A stretch of 64,000 nucleotides of DNA from assembly GCF_001043175.1 (NCBI RefSeq), contig NZ_CP011494.1, positions 2,604,001-2,668,000 on the forward strand. The letters are read 5' to 3'. Positions 35,681-44,103 of this stretch are shown one piece after another (the first letter of the stretch is position 1; each line of letters begins with the position of its first letter). The position numbers and the translations under genes are program-made. Below the pieces are notes generated by a model. That model was not told the DNA's origin, did not search any database, and saw nothing but the letters and a program-made list of their open reading frames with translations. This stretch comes from Marinobacter psychrophilus. GTDB lineage: Bacteria > Pseudomonadota > Gammaproteobacteria > Pseudomonadales > Oleiphilaceae.

Positions 35681-35715
35681 AACAAAAATAGGGGAAGAGC
35701 GTGCCCTTCCCCTAT
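35681..35715 (-). terminator. Intrinsic terminator/attenuator between rplT and pheS
   Basis: On the minus strand, arms ATAGGGGAAG and CTTCCCCTAT (10 bp, loop of 8) are followed by TTTTTG. It lies 65 bases after rplT and about 100 bases before pheS. It either ends the thrS-rplT transcript or attenuates pheST, as in Escherichia where pheST has a Phe-dependent attenuator. No convincing leader peptide precedes it. Confidence 0.7.
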
Positions 35716-35782
35716 TAAACGCTGCCAGGCCGTTAATGCTTGGCAGCGGATCGATTCGTGATCGATGATAGAGCTTACGCGA

Positions 35783-36136
35783 TCACAAGGATGCTTTGGC
35801 TTTCTCAACAACCGCAGCAAACGTTTGCTGCTCGTTCATGGCCAGGTCGGCCAGAACTTTACGGTCGATTTCCACGTTGGCCTTTTTCAGGCCAGCGATC
35901 AAACGGCTGTAAGACAAGCCATTGGCACGGGCACCGGCGTTAATACGCGCAATCCACAGTGCGCGGAAGGCGCGCTTGCGGTTACGACGGTCACGGTACG
36001 CATACTGACCTGCTTTAATAACCGCTTGCTTGGCAACGCGGTACACACGACTACGGGCACCGTAGTAACCTTTAGCCTGCTTTAGAATCTTCTTGTGACG
36101 ACGGCGTGCAACCACACCACGTTTAACACGAGCCAT
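35783..36136 (-). CDS. rplT: 50S ribosomal protein L20
   Basis: 117 residues, very basic, the canonical L20 sequence: [40 protein letters not shown] and [20 protein letters not shown]. It binds 23S rRNA early in assembly and in enterobacteria represses translation of the rpmI-rplT message. It follows rpmI by 43 bases. Confidence 0.99.
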   Translation of the reverse strand: MARVKRGVVARRRHKKILKQAKGYYGARSRVYRVAKQAVIKAGQYAYRDRRNRKRAFRALWIARINAGARANGLSYSRLIAGLKKANVEIDRKVLADLAMNEQQTFAAVVEKAKASL

Positions 36137-36179
36137 ACTATAATCCTTCTACCTTAAAAACCGTTGAGGTGCGTGTGCT

Positions 36180-36371
36180 CTAAACTCCGAGCATGCGCTT
36201 TACGGAAGCCACGTCCGACTTTGAGATAAGCTTGGTTCCACGCAGCTGACGCTTACGCTTCGGGCTTTTCTTGGTCAGGATGTGACTGGTGAAGGACGAC
36301 TTGTGTTTGAAGCCGGTGGCAGTTTTCTTAAACCGCTTGGCTGCTCCACTTTTCGTTTTCATTTTCGGCAT
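36180..36371 (-). CDS. rpmI: 50S ribosomal protein L35
   Basis: 63 residues, canonical L35: [40 protein letters not shown] and [20 protein letters not shown]. It starts with ATG after a GGAGTTTTA ribosome site. A G/C-rich hairpin-prone stretch lies in the 97-base gap after infC and could be part of the L20 autoregulatory leader (inference). Confidence 0.98.
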   Translation of the reverse strand: MPKMKTKSGAAKRFKKTATGFKHKSSFTSHILTKKSPKRKRQLRGTKLISKSDVASVKRMLGV

Positions 36372-36468
36372 TTTTTAAAACTCCGCATTCTGTTTTTTTG
36401 ATACATCGAGTGTAAACCTGAAACGCAAACCCCCCACCTTTGGCAGGGGATGAGCAACAACGAAAGGC

Positions 36469-37011
36469 TTACTTCTTTTTGCGGGGGGCGATAATCATGG
36501 TCATCTGGCGGCCTTCCATTTTCGGACGCATCTCTACAGTTGCCATTTCTTCCATGTCTACTTCAATGCGCTCCATGAGCTTCATACCAATTTCTTGGTG
36601 TGCCATCTCACGGCCACGGAAGCGAACAGTGATTTTGCCGCGGTCCCCGGCTTCAAGGAAACGTATCAGGTTGCGTAGTTTTACCTGATAATCCCCTTCT
36701 TCAGTTCCTGGACGGAACTTAAGCTCTTTGACTTGAGTCTGTCTTTGTTTCTTCTTGGCAACGGCCTTCGCTTTTTTCTCGTCGAAGATCTTCTTGCCAT
36801 AATCCATTATTTTACAGACGATCGGATCGGAATCTGTCACTTGCACCAGATCCAGAGTCGCCTCTTCTGCCATCCTGAGGGCTTCTGCGATTGAAACCAC
36901 ACCCACTTGCTCGCCTTCGGCGTCAATCAGACGGACTTCAGTTGCATCAATGTTCTCATTGATTGGCGCCTTTGGTGTACGCGCACCCCGATTCGTTCTC
37001 TGTTTAATAAT
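36469..37011 (-). CDS. infC: Translation initiation factor IF-3, starting at an ATT codon
   Basis: IF-3 keeps 30S subunits free and proofreads start codons. A conventional-start reading would begin at GTG 36906 and lose about 35 residues. Homologous sequence continues upstream ([40 protein letters not shown]) to two consecutive ATT codons. Starting at the first ATT (37011) gives exactly 180 residues, the usual IF-3 length, with GGAGA five bases upstream; its A is shared with the thrS TAA (TAATT). The next ATT (37008) is a less likely start. A rare AUU start is the known basis of IF-3 autoregulation in Escherichia. C-terminal domain: [20 protein letters not shown]. Confidence 0.95.
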   Translation of the reverse strand: MIKQRTNRGARTPKAPINENIDATEVRLIDAEGEQVGVVSIAEALRMAEEATLDLVQVTDSDPIVCKIMDYGKKIFDEKKAKAVAKKKQRQTQVKELKFRPGTEEGDYQVKLRNLIRFLEAGDRGKITVRFRGREMAHQEIGMKLMERIEVDMEEMATVEMRPKMEGRQMTMIIAPRKKK

Positions 37012-38936
37012 TAATTCTCCAACTTGGTTCTGCTCTTGCGCCCAACATCTTCTTGCAGAAGTTGTTCGAACGCTTCGAGCGATAGTGTTCCCAAATCTTC
37101 ACCCTTGCGGGTTCTCACCGCAACGGTGTTGTTCTCGACTTCTTTGTCGCCGACAACCACAAGAAAGGGAACCTTGTTAATTGTGTGCTCGCGGATTTTA
37201 AAGCCGATCTTCTCGTTTCTCAAGTCAGCATTCACCCTAAAGCCCAAAGAATCCCACTTTTTTGCAAGATTCTCGCAATATTCCCGCTGATTATCGGTGA
37301 TATTGAGAATGGCAACCTGTGTTGGGGCTAGCCAACTGGGAAATGCGCCTTCGTATTCTTCAATCAGAATACCGATGAAACGCTCAAACGACCCAAGTAC
37401 CGCACGGTGCAGCATAACCGGCGTTTTGCGTTCGGAGTTATCCGACACATATTGTGCGCCTAAACGGCCCGGCATGCTGAAGTCTACCTGAATGGTCCCG
37501 CATTGCCATACCCGGCCGATGCAGTCTTTCAGGGAAAACTCGATTTTCGGGCCATAAAACGCGCCTTCGCCTGGCAACAGTTCCCATTTCACGCCTTCGC
37601 GGTTCAAAGCCTGTTCCAGAGCGGCTTCGGATTTGTCCCAGACTTCGTCAGAACCCACGCGCTTTTCCGGGCGGGTCGACAATTTATATAAAATCTCGGT
37701 GAAGCCGAAGTCTTTGTAAACTTCGTGCAACAGGTCGATGAATTTCGACACTTCGTTCTGGATGTCGCTTTCTTCACAGAAGATGTGGGCATCGTCTTGG
37801 GTAAAGCCGCGCACGCGCATCAGACCGTGCAATGCACCGGACGCTTCGTTGCGGTGGCAAGAGCCGAATTCCGCCAGGCGCAGGGGCAAATCTTTGTGGC
37901 TTTTCAGGCCTTGGTTGAACACCTGGATGTGGCATGGGCAGTTCATAGGCTTGATGGCAAAGTCGTGTTTTTCCGACTCGGTGGTAAACATGCCCTCTTT
38001 AAACTTGTCCCAGTGGCCGGACTTTTCCCACAGCGAACGGGACACAATCTGAGGCGTCTTGATTTCCTGGTAGCCGTGGCGATGCAGGATATCGCGCATG
38101 TACTGTTCTATTTTCTGATAAATGGTCCAGCCGTCCGGATGCCAGAACACCATACCCGGGGCTTCTTCTTGCATATGGAACAGGTTCAGCTTTTTGCCAA
38201 CTTTGCGGTGGTCGCGCTTTTCGGCTTCTTCGATGCGATGCACATAAGCTTTCAGGTCTTTCTTATTGGCCCAGGCGGTGCCGTAGACACGCTGCAACTG
38301 TTCGTTGTTAGTATCACCACGCCAGAACGCACCGGATACCTTGGTCAGCTTGAAGGCTTTCATTTTGCCGGTGCTGGGCACGTGGGGACCGCGGCACAGG
38401 TCGATGAAATCACCCTGGCGATAAAATGACAGGTCCTCTGCGCCGGGAATGTCTTCAATGATGCGAACCTTGTACTCTTCACCCATGCTGCTGAACAGCT
38501 CTACAGCTTCGCTGCGGGACATAACCGAGCGGGAAACCGGCAAGTCCTGCTTGGCCAGTTCTGCCATGCGTTTTTCAATACCGGCCAGGTCTTCGTTGGT
38601 GAAGGGGCGATCGTATTTGAAATCGTAGTAAAAACCGTCGTCAATCACCGGGCCGATGGTCACCTGGGCTTCCGGGAACAGCTCCTTAACCGCCATAGCC
38701 AGCAGGTGGGCGGTGGAGTGGCGGATAACCTCAAGGCCGTCTTCATCACGCTCGGTGATTATAGCCAGCTGTGCGTCGTTTTCGATCAGGTAGCTGGTGT
38801 CGACAAGCGTTCCGTCGACTTTACCGGCCAGTGCGGCCTTGGCTAGGCCGGCGCCAATGTCGGCGGCCACGTCGTGCACAGTGACAGCTTCGGAAAAACT
38901 TCGGTGACTGCCGTCAGGCAGGGTTACTACGGGCAT
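37011..38936 (-). CDS. thrS: Threonyl-tRNA synthetase
   Basis: 641 residues, ATG preceded by AGGAG. Domains in order: N-terminal TGS ([20 protein letters not shown]), the editing domain ([20 protein letters not shown] and [18 protein letters not shown]), the class II core with [10 protein letters not shown] (zinc Cys), [20 protein letters not shown] (motif 2), [20 protein letters not shown] (motif 3, zinc His), and the C-terminal anticodon-binding domain ([20 protein letters not shown]). It is the first gene of the translation operon. In Escherichia it represses its own leader; no such leader is obvious here. Confidence 0.99.
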   Translation of the reverse strand: MPVVTLPDGSHRSFSEAVTVHDVAADIGAGLAKAALAGKVDGTLVDTSYLIENDAQLAIITERDEDGLEVIRHSTAHLLAMAVKELFPEAQVTIGPVIDDGFYYDFKYDRPFTNEDLAGIEKRMAELAKQDLPVSRSVMSRSEAVELFSSMGEEYKVRIIEDIPGAEDLSFYRQGDFIDLCRGPHVPSTGKMKAFKLTKVSGAFWRGDTNNEQLQRVYGTAWANKKDLKAYVHRIEEAEKRDHRKVGKKLNLFHMQEEAPGMVFWHPDGWTIYQKIEQYMRDILHRHGYQEIKTPQIVSRSLWEKSGHWDKFKEGMFTTESEKHDFAIKPMNCPCHIQVFNQGLKSHKDLPLRLAEFGSCHRNEASGALHGLMRVRGFTQDDAHIFCEESDIQNEVSKFIDLLHEVYKDFGFTEILYKLSTRPEKRVGSDEVWDKSEAALEQALNREGVKWELLPGEGAFYGPKIEFSLKDCIGRVWQCGTIQVDFSMPGRLGAQYVSDNSERKTPVMLHRAVLGSFERFIGILIEEYEGAFPSWLAPTQVAILNITDNQREYCENLAKKWDSLGFRVNADLRNEKIGFKIREHTINKVPFLVVVGDKEVENNTVAVRTRKGEDLGTLSLEAFEQLLQEDVGRKSRTKLEN

Positions 38937-39089
38937 GGTGTGCTCCTGAGAGTGCTCAGCGGTGATCTATACCAGAGATCACTTGTTTGGATGGCCGCCA
39001 CGATACAAACCGCGGTGCCGAGATTGGTGCGGATTCTAACAGAAAAGAACCCGGCGGGTTAATGGCGGGTTCTGCTTAGGTCGCAGAAA

Positions 39090-39114
39090 GGGGACGGATT
39101 TTAAATCCGCCCCC
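39090..39114. repeat. Dispersed palindromic repeat downstream of the TAXI protein gene
   Basis: Copy with core ACGGATTTTAAATCCG between GGG and CCCC, in the gap between the thrS promoter region and the TAXI gene stop. It is the only feature, besides the presumed thrS promoter, in the 195-base gap. Confidence 0.75.
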
Positions 39115-39131
39115 TACTTGAAGGATTGTGC

Positions 39132-40115
39132 TTACTGCATCAGGCCGGCTTCTTTGTAGTATCTGACGGCACCCGGATGCAGGGGGGCACTTAAGGCATC
39201 TGACACCATTTCTTCTTTGTTCAGATTATGAAAGGCAGGATGCAGGCGTTTGAAGCTGTCAAAGTTTTCAAACACAGCGCGTACCACTTGGTAAACCACA
39301 TCGTCTGGCACGTCTGTAGACGATACAAAAGTGGCTGCAACGCCGAAGGTGGTGACGTCTGCATCGCTACCGCGGTACATGCCACCGGGAATGATGGCTT
39401 TGCGGTAGTAAGGATAGTTGTTGATAAGTTTTTTGGTGGCGCTGTTGTCAACGCTGACTATAACGCTATCGCAGGAAGTGGTGGCTTCCTTTACCGCGCC
39501 TGATGGATGGCCGACGGTGTAGAAGAAGGCGTCGATGTTGCCATCGCACAAAGCCTGGGACTGATCGGCCGCTTTCAGCTCGGCAGCCAAAGCGAATTTG
39601 TCCATTTTCCAGCCCATTTCTTTCATCAGCGTTTCGGCGGTGGCACGCTGCCCGGACTCCGAGTCACCAACTGCGACTCTCTTGCCTTTCAGACCTTCAA
39701 AGGTGGTGATTCCCGAGCTTTTGCTGGCAACAACGGTGAACGGCTCCGGGTGCATGGAGAAAACCGCGCGCAGTTTTTTGTTGGCGCCGTCGCCCTCAAA
39801 CTGGCTGCTGCCGTTGTAAGCGTGAAACTGCCAGTCTGATTGAACGACGGCCAGGTCCAGCTCACCTTGGGCTATGGCGTTCAAGTTGTAGACAGAACCA
39901 CCGGTGCTTTTAACTGAGCAGCGAATGCCGTGGTCTTTACGGTCCATGTTGACCAGGCGGCAAATAGCTCCACCGGCCGGGTAATACACACCGGTAACGC
40001 CACCAGTGCCGATTGTAATGAACCGCTGCTCTTGAGCAGAAACCGTGGCAGAGGCTCCGCCAAGGCTCAGTGCCGCGGTAATCGCCAACACGGAGACTTT
40101 CAGTTTCACCGTCAT
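39132..40115 (-). CDS. TAXI-family TRAP transporter solute-binding protein
   Basis: Periplasmic binding protein of the TAXI (TRAP-associated extracytoplasmic immunogenic) family, 327 residues from the ATG at 40115. That ATG has AAGGA at good spacing; an ATG eight codons upstream is possible. The signal peptide is KLKVSVLAITAALSLGGASA, cut near VSAQ. Mature start: RFITIGTGGVTGVYYPAGGA, the family signature, then GGSVYNLNAIAQGELDLAVV, GLKGKRVAVGDSESGQRATA and DGNIDAFFYTVGHPSGAVKE. The membrane subunits (fused DctQM-like) are not beside it, so it is orphaned in this window. Ligands of the family include glutamate and other organic acids; none can be assigned. Confidence 0.9.
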   Translation of the reverse strand: MTVKLKVSVLAITAALSLGGASATVSAQEQRFITIGTGGVTGVYYPAGGAICRLVNMDRKDHGIRCSVKSTGGSVYNLNAIAQGELDLAVVQSDWQFHAYNGSSQFEGDGANKKLRAVFSMHPEPFTVVASKSSGITTFEGLKGKRVAVGDSESGQRATAETLMKEMGWKMDKFALAAELKAADQSQALCDGNIDAFFYTVGHPSGAVKEATTSCDSVIVSVDNSATKKLINNYPYYRKAIIPGGMYRGSDADVTTFGVAATFVSSTDVPDDVVYQVVRAVFENFDSFKRLHPAFHNLNKEEMVSDALSAPLHPGAVRYYKEAGLMQ

Positions 40116-40260
40116 CTTAGTTGTCCTTTTTACTGTCATGACCCTTAGAGCCCCGCAAACGAGAACATCCAGCTTTTGGCGAGCTATTAAAACATAGTCC
40201 CACCAGCCGGATAAAAGAATCTAACCACTTTAACCAGAAGGGACACCACGCGCCTGAGTA

Positions 40261-40302
40261 AAAAGAAAAAACCGCCCTGTCATGACCTGCCAGGGCGGTT
40301 TA
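40261..40302 (-). terminator. Intrinsic terminator after the RND exporter gene
   Basis: On the minus strand AACCGCCCTG and CAGGGCGGTT pair (10 bp, 12-base loop) and run into TTTTTTC and further T-rich bases. It starts 6 bases after the exporter stop codon. A textbook rho-independent terminator. Confidence 0.9.
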
Positions 40303-40307
40303 CACAG

Positions 40308-42707
40308 CTAGCTTTTAGCGCTTGCAAAGCGGGCTTTCTCGCGCATCTGTTCCGGCTTCAGAAGGAAGTGCGCCAGCGCCGGCAACAGCCAGATAGAGCC
40401 AATCATGTTCCAGATGAACATAAAGAACAGTAGCAAGCCCATATCGGCCTGGAATTTGATGGGTGAGAAAATCCAGGTAACCACACCAAGGCCCAGGGTA
40501 ATGCCGGTGAATATCACCGCCTTACCGGTGGAACGCAGGGTTTCAAAGTAAGCTTCCTGCAAGGATTTACCTTCCAGCAGAAATTTCTCCAGCTTGCTGT
40601 AAATGTAGATACCGTAGTCCACACCTATACCCACACCTAATGCTATCACCGGCAAGGTGGCCACTTTGATGCCGATGCCGCTCAGGGCCATGATGGCTTC
40701 CGCCAGCACAGAGGTAAGCCCCAGCGGAACCACGATGCAAAGCACTGCCCGCCAAGAACGGAAGGTGGCAAAGCACAGCAGGCTGACCACACCATAAACG
40801 AACACCAGCATCCAGTCTTTGGCTTTCGCGATGACGTCGTTGGTGGCCGCTTCTACCCCGGCGTTACCCGCCGCCAGCAGGAAGGTATGGTCTTCGTTAC
40901 TGTTGTTGGCAGCGAAAACTTCCACCGCGTTCACCACGGTTTTCAGGGTTTCGGCTTTGTGATCTTCCAGAAACACCAACGTGGGCGTAAGGCTGCAATC
41001 GGTGTTGATCAAGCCGGATGGCGCGTCACGAATCGAAGCGTTGATGATGGTTTGGTTGCGGGAAATGGCGTACCAGTTCCAGTTACCTTCGTTCAGCGCT
41101 TTGGTGACGACCTTCGACACGTCCGCTAACGAGACGGTGGATTGCACACCTGGGGTGTTTTGTAACTCCCACTGCAAGGTGTCCATGGCTCGCAACACGG
41201 TGTACTGGGTGCACTGTTCGACCGGGGTTTTCACCATAACCACCAGCACGTCAGCACTGGTGGAATAGTTATCGATAATGAAAGCGTTGTCTGTGTTGTA
41301 GCGGGAATCGGCGCGCAGTTCCGGGGCGCCTTGGTCTAAATCCCCTACTTTCAGGTCTTGCTTGAGGTAGACACCAACGCCCAGGCCCAACAGTGCGATC
41401 AGCACAGATATAGGCGCGGCTTTTGGGCTGGCAAACGCTGACAGGCGACGCCATTTTCGATCGGTTTCTTCACCCTGTTTTTGCACTTGGCGAATACCAC
41501 CGGCGGTAATGCCGATGTACGACATAAGCAGCGGGTGCAGAACCAGGTTGGTGATGATCACGATAGCCACGCCCAAGCCTGCGGCTATGGCCAGGTCTTT
41601 GATGACGTCGATATCGATAAACAGCAGCGTTAAGAAGCCGAAGGCATCGGAAATCAGCGCCAGCATGCCGGGAATGTAAAGGCCCCGAAACGCCAGGCGA
41701 GCGGCGTTGAGCGGATCAAAACCGCGAGCAGCTTCTACCGCCATGGCGTTCACCAGCTGCACCCCGTGGCTTATGCCAATGGCAAACACCAGAAACGGCA
41801 CCAGCACCGAATACGGGTCTAACCCGTAACCCAGTATTTTTAGCGCCCCTAACTGCCAGAATACCGCCACAATGGACGTCAGCACCGGCACCAGAGTGCC
41901 GGCGATGCAGCGGGAGTACCAGAACAGTAACAGCGTGGTCAAGGCAATGGTGATGCCGGCAAACCAGGCAATCGCACCAATACCTTCAATCAGGTCGCCG
42001 ACTTTTTTGGCGAAGCCGACGATGTGAATACTAACGTTCGGATTCTGAGCCTGATACTTGTCCCGAATCTTCTCTTCCAGCTCGCGGGAAAAAGCAGCGT
42101 AGTTCAGCGGTTCACCGGTTTGCGGGTCGTTTTCGTAAAGCGGCGCGTACACGATGGTAGAGCGGAAGTTGTCGGATATCAGGCGCCCCACTTCACTTGA
42201 ACGCAATACGTTCTGGCGCAACTGCTCCAGGCTTTCAGCAGAGCTGCCGTCGTAATTATCCGGAATTATGGTGCCGCCCTGGAAGCCCTGCTCGGTGACT
42301 TCTACCCAGCGCACGTTGGGGGTCCATAGGGATTTCAGACCGCTGCGATCAACACCGCTGAGATAGAACACTTCGTCGGTGATCTGGCGCAGAGTTTCCA
42401 TGTACTCTTCGGTAAAAATATCACTGCCGTCTTTTGTAGCCACGGCAATGCGCACGAAGTTACCCAGGTTCTCTAAATCATCCCGGTATTCCAACATGTT
42501 CACAATGTACGGATGCTCTAGGGGAATCATCCGCTCGAAGCTGGCATCGGGCTGAATTTTAACCGCGTTGTAGCCCAGAAATGCGGTCAGCACCGCGAAC
42601 AGAACCAGTATAGTGACGCGGTTGTTGAAAATCAGCCGTTCCAGAAAGGGCTCGGCTTTGGGTGTAGTGAGGTAGTGTTCGCCTCTTGCATGCTTTGGAT
42701 TTGTCAT
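40308..42707 (-). CDS. RND-superfamily (MMPL-like) exporter
   Basis: Inner-membrane RND protein of 799 residues, with two repeats of one helix, a large periplasmic loop and a five-helix bundle. First half: ILVLFAVLTAFLGYNAVKIQ, then FAKKVGDLIEGIGAIAWFAG, DPYSVLVPFLVFAIGISHGV (sterol-sensing-like bundle, FAIGISHGVQ). Second half: APISVLIALLGLGVGVYLKQ, VYGVVSLLCFATFRSWRAVL, VIALGVGIGVDYGIYIYSKL. Acidic/GxxxD features in the fourth helix of each half fit a proton-driven exporter. Its start overlaps the stop of the BNR-repeat gene (ATGA). In pseudomonads and marine relatives such BNR-RND pairs go with DUF1302/DUF1329 proteins and are linked to lipid or hydrophobic-compound traffic; those partners are absent here. 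Confidence 0.87.
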   Translation of the reverse strand: MTNPKHARGEHYLTTPKAEPFLERLIFNNRVTILVLFAVLTAFLGYNAVKIQPDASFERMIPLEHPYIVNMLEYRDDLENLGNFVRIAVATKDGSDIFTEEYMETLRQITDEVFYLSGVDRSGLKSLWTPNVRWVEVTEQGFQGGTIIPDNYDGSSAESLEQLRQNVLRSSEVGRLISDNFRSTIVYAPLYENDPQTGEPLNYAAFSRELEEKIRDKYQAQNPNVSIHIVGFAKKVGDLIEGIGAIAWFAGITIALTTLLLFWYSRCIAGTLVPVLTSIVAVFWQLGALKILGYGLDPYSVLVPFLVFAIGISHGVQLVNAMAVEAARGFDPLNAARLAFRGLYIPGMLALISDAFGFLTLLFIDIDVIKDLAIAAGLGVAIVIITNLVLHPLLMSYIGITAGGIRQVQKQGEETDRKWRRLSAFASPKAAPISVLIALLGLGVGVYLKQDLKVGDLDQGAPELRADSRYNTDNAFIIDNYSTSADVLVVMVKTPVEQCTQYTVLRAMDTLQWELQNTPGVQSTVSLADVSKVVTKALNEGNWNWYAISRNQTIINASIRDAPSGLINTDCSLTPTLVFLEDHKAETLKTVVNAVEVFAANNSNEDHTFLLAAGNAGVEAATNDVIAKAKDWMLVFVYGVVSLLCFATFRSWRAVLCIVVPLGLTSVLAEAIMALSGIGIKVATLPVIALGVGIGVDYGIYIYSKLEKFLLEGKSLQEAYFETLRSTGKAVIFTGITLGLGVVTWIFSPIKFQADMGLLLFFMFIWNMIGSIWLLPALAHFLLKPEQMREKARFASAKS

Positions 42708-43888
42708 TCAACCGCCCCTTGTTCTTCCATACCTGCGTCGCCTTCCACCAGAACTACTCCGCCCTCACCCACCAGCAGCAGACTCTGCGGGCCGTTCACC
42801 ACAACACCCATCAAGCCCAGGCGATCGGCTCGTAGGGTTTCCCTGAACTCGGCATTGGCGCTGTCGCGAATCACCAAGGTGCCGTTGTTCCCCACCAACA
42901 CCAGGCGTTCGCCAGCGCTGGCGCCATCATTCAAGGTGGCGCTAGAGCCCGTTTTTAAGCGTTCCCAACTTAAGCCGTTATCGGTTGTGTGCATCACTGT
43001 GCCACGCAGGCCAAAAGCTAGAGCTTCGCCGCTGTTGCCAGTGCCGGTCACGCCAAACAGCGAGCCTTCGTAACCGCTGTCGCGGCGATCCCAGGTGATG
43101 CCGTTATCTTCAGACACGTGAATTTGCCCGGCTTCGCCAGCAATCACCAGCGCTCCACCACCAATTTTGGTGATGGCATTGAGGTGATATTTATCGGCAT
43201 TGTCCAGTTTTCGCGCCCAGTCCTGCCATTCATTGCCACCATCATCGGTGTGAAAAATCATGCCGTAGGCGCCAATCACAAAGCCGTGGTCTGCATCTTC
43301 AAACCACACGTCCAGAAACGGGTTCACCGGCCCTACCGACAAATCTGCCTGCATGTTTTCGAGGCCAAACACCAAGTCGTCCAGTGCCCATTCCAGATCG
43401 CCGACATCGTCTTCGGCTGCGGTTTCAAGGCGCTGTTCTGTCGCCTCAATTTCCTGCTGTATACCGGCAATCGCCAGATTGGCGGCCTGAATACCTGTCA
43501 TCTGCAGGGCCCAGTTAGACCCGCTATCGCTGCTGTGCAGCACCGCACCACTGTGCCCCACGGCCCAGCCGTGACTGGCCGAGCCAAAATCAACCCCGGT
43601 AAGGGTGACCGACACCGGCACGCTGGCTTGGGTCCACTTTTCGCCGCCGTCATCAGAGTAAATGATGTGGCCGCGTTCGCCGACGGCTACCAAACGCTCG
43701 CTGTCGCCTGCGCGCGCAACATCGTTGAGCAAACTGACCGTGGCCAGTTCGGTGCTGCGAGCGGGTGTTTCCAGTAAGTCAGCGACGGCGAATGCCGTTG
43801 AGGGGGTTAAAACACAAAGCGCGGCCAAGCTGATGGCTGCAGCAAATCCCGGGCAGGCGCAGATGGGACGCCTGTTGCGTATGGCCAT
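42704..43888 (-). CDS. Secreted YCF48/BNR-repeat beta-propeller protein
   Basis: About 394 residues from the ATG at 43888, chosen for its AGGAAAT site and the signal peptide that follows (AIRNRRPICACPGFAAAISL, cut near AFAVA). The body repeats the YCF48/BNR pattern: GHIIYSDDGGEKWTQASVPV, GAVLHSSDSGSNWALQMTGI, GMIFHTDDGGNEWQDWARKL, GQIHVSEDNGITWDRRDSGY and GTVMHTTDNGLSWERLKTGS, each with the SxDxGxxW turn. A short predicted coiled coil interrupts it (IEATEQRLETAAEDDVGDLE). It is probably a periplasmic propeller that assists the RND exporter it overlaps. In plants YCF48 (HCF136) assists photosystem II, but that function does not apply here. Confidence 0.87.
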   Translation of the reverse strand: MAIRNRRPICACPGFAAAISLAALCVLTPSTAFAVADLLETPARSTELATVSLLNDVARAGDSERLVAVGERGHIIYSDDGGEKWTQASVPVSVTLTGVDFGSASHGWAVGHSGAVLHSSDSGSNWALQMTGIQAANLAIAGIQQEIEATEQRLETAAEDDVGDLEWALDDLVFGLENMQADLSVGPVNPFLDVWFEDADHGFVIGAYGMIFHTDDGGNEWQDWARKLDNADKYHLNAITKIGGGALVIAGEAGQIHVSEDNGITWDRRDSGYEGSLFGVTGTGNSGEALAFGLRGTVMHTTDNGLSWERLKTGSSATLNDGASAGERLVLVGNNGTLVIRDSANAEFRETLRADRLGLMGVVVNGPQSLLLVGEGGVVLVEGDAGMEEQGAVE

Positions 43889-44046
43889 TCGATTTCCTAT
43901 TGCTGATGTTGTTGTATTTGGTGTGCGCAAAGCGCCGCAATAGGTTGAGTGTAGTGTATTTCTAGCGAGTTGCTATCGCCCGAAAGTGCGATTTTTATGG
44001 TGAAGCGGGGGATTTGAGGGAAACAGTGGAGACGGACTTGTAAAGC

Positions 44047-44089
44047 GGGGACGGATTTGAAATCCGTCCCCTGGGTGAAATCCGTCCCC
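44047..44089. repeat. Dispersed palindromic repeat plus half copy downstream of pepN
   Basis: A full copy (core GACGGATTTGAAATCCGTC) at 44047-44071 and a half copy (TGAAATCCGTCCCC) at 44076-44089, just after the pepN stop. A further degenerate piece (GAGACGGACTTG) lies some 15 bases before. Confidence 0.85.
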
Positions 44090-44103
44090 TTGTGCTAAAA
44101 CGA

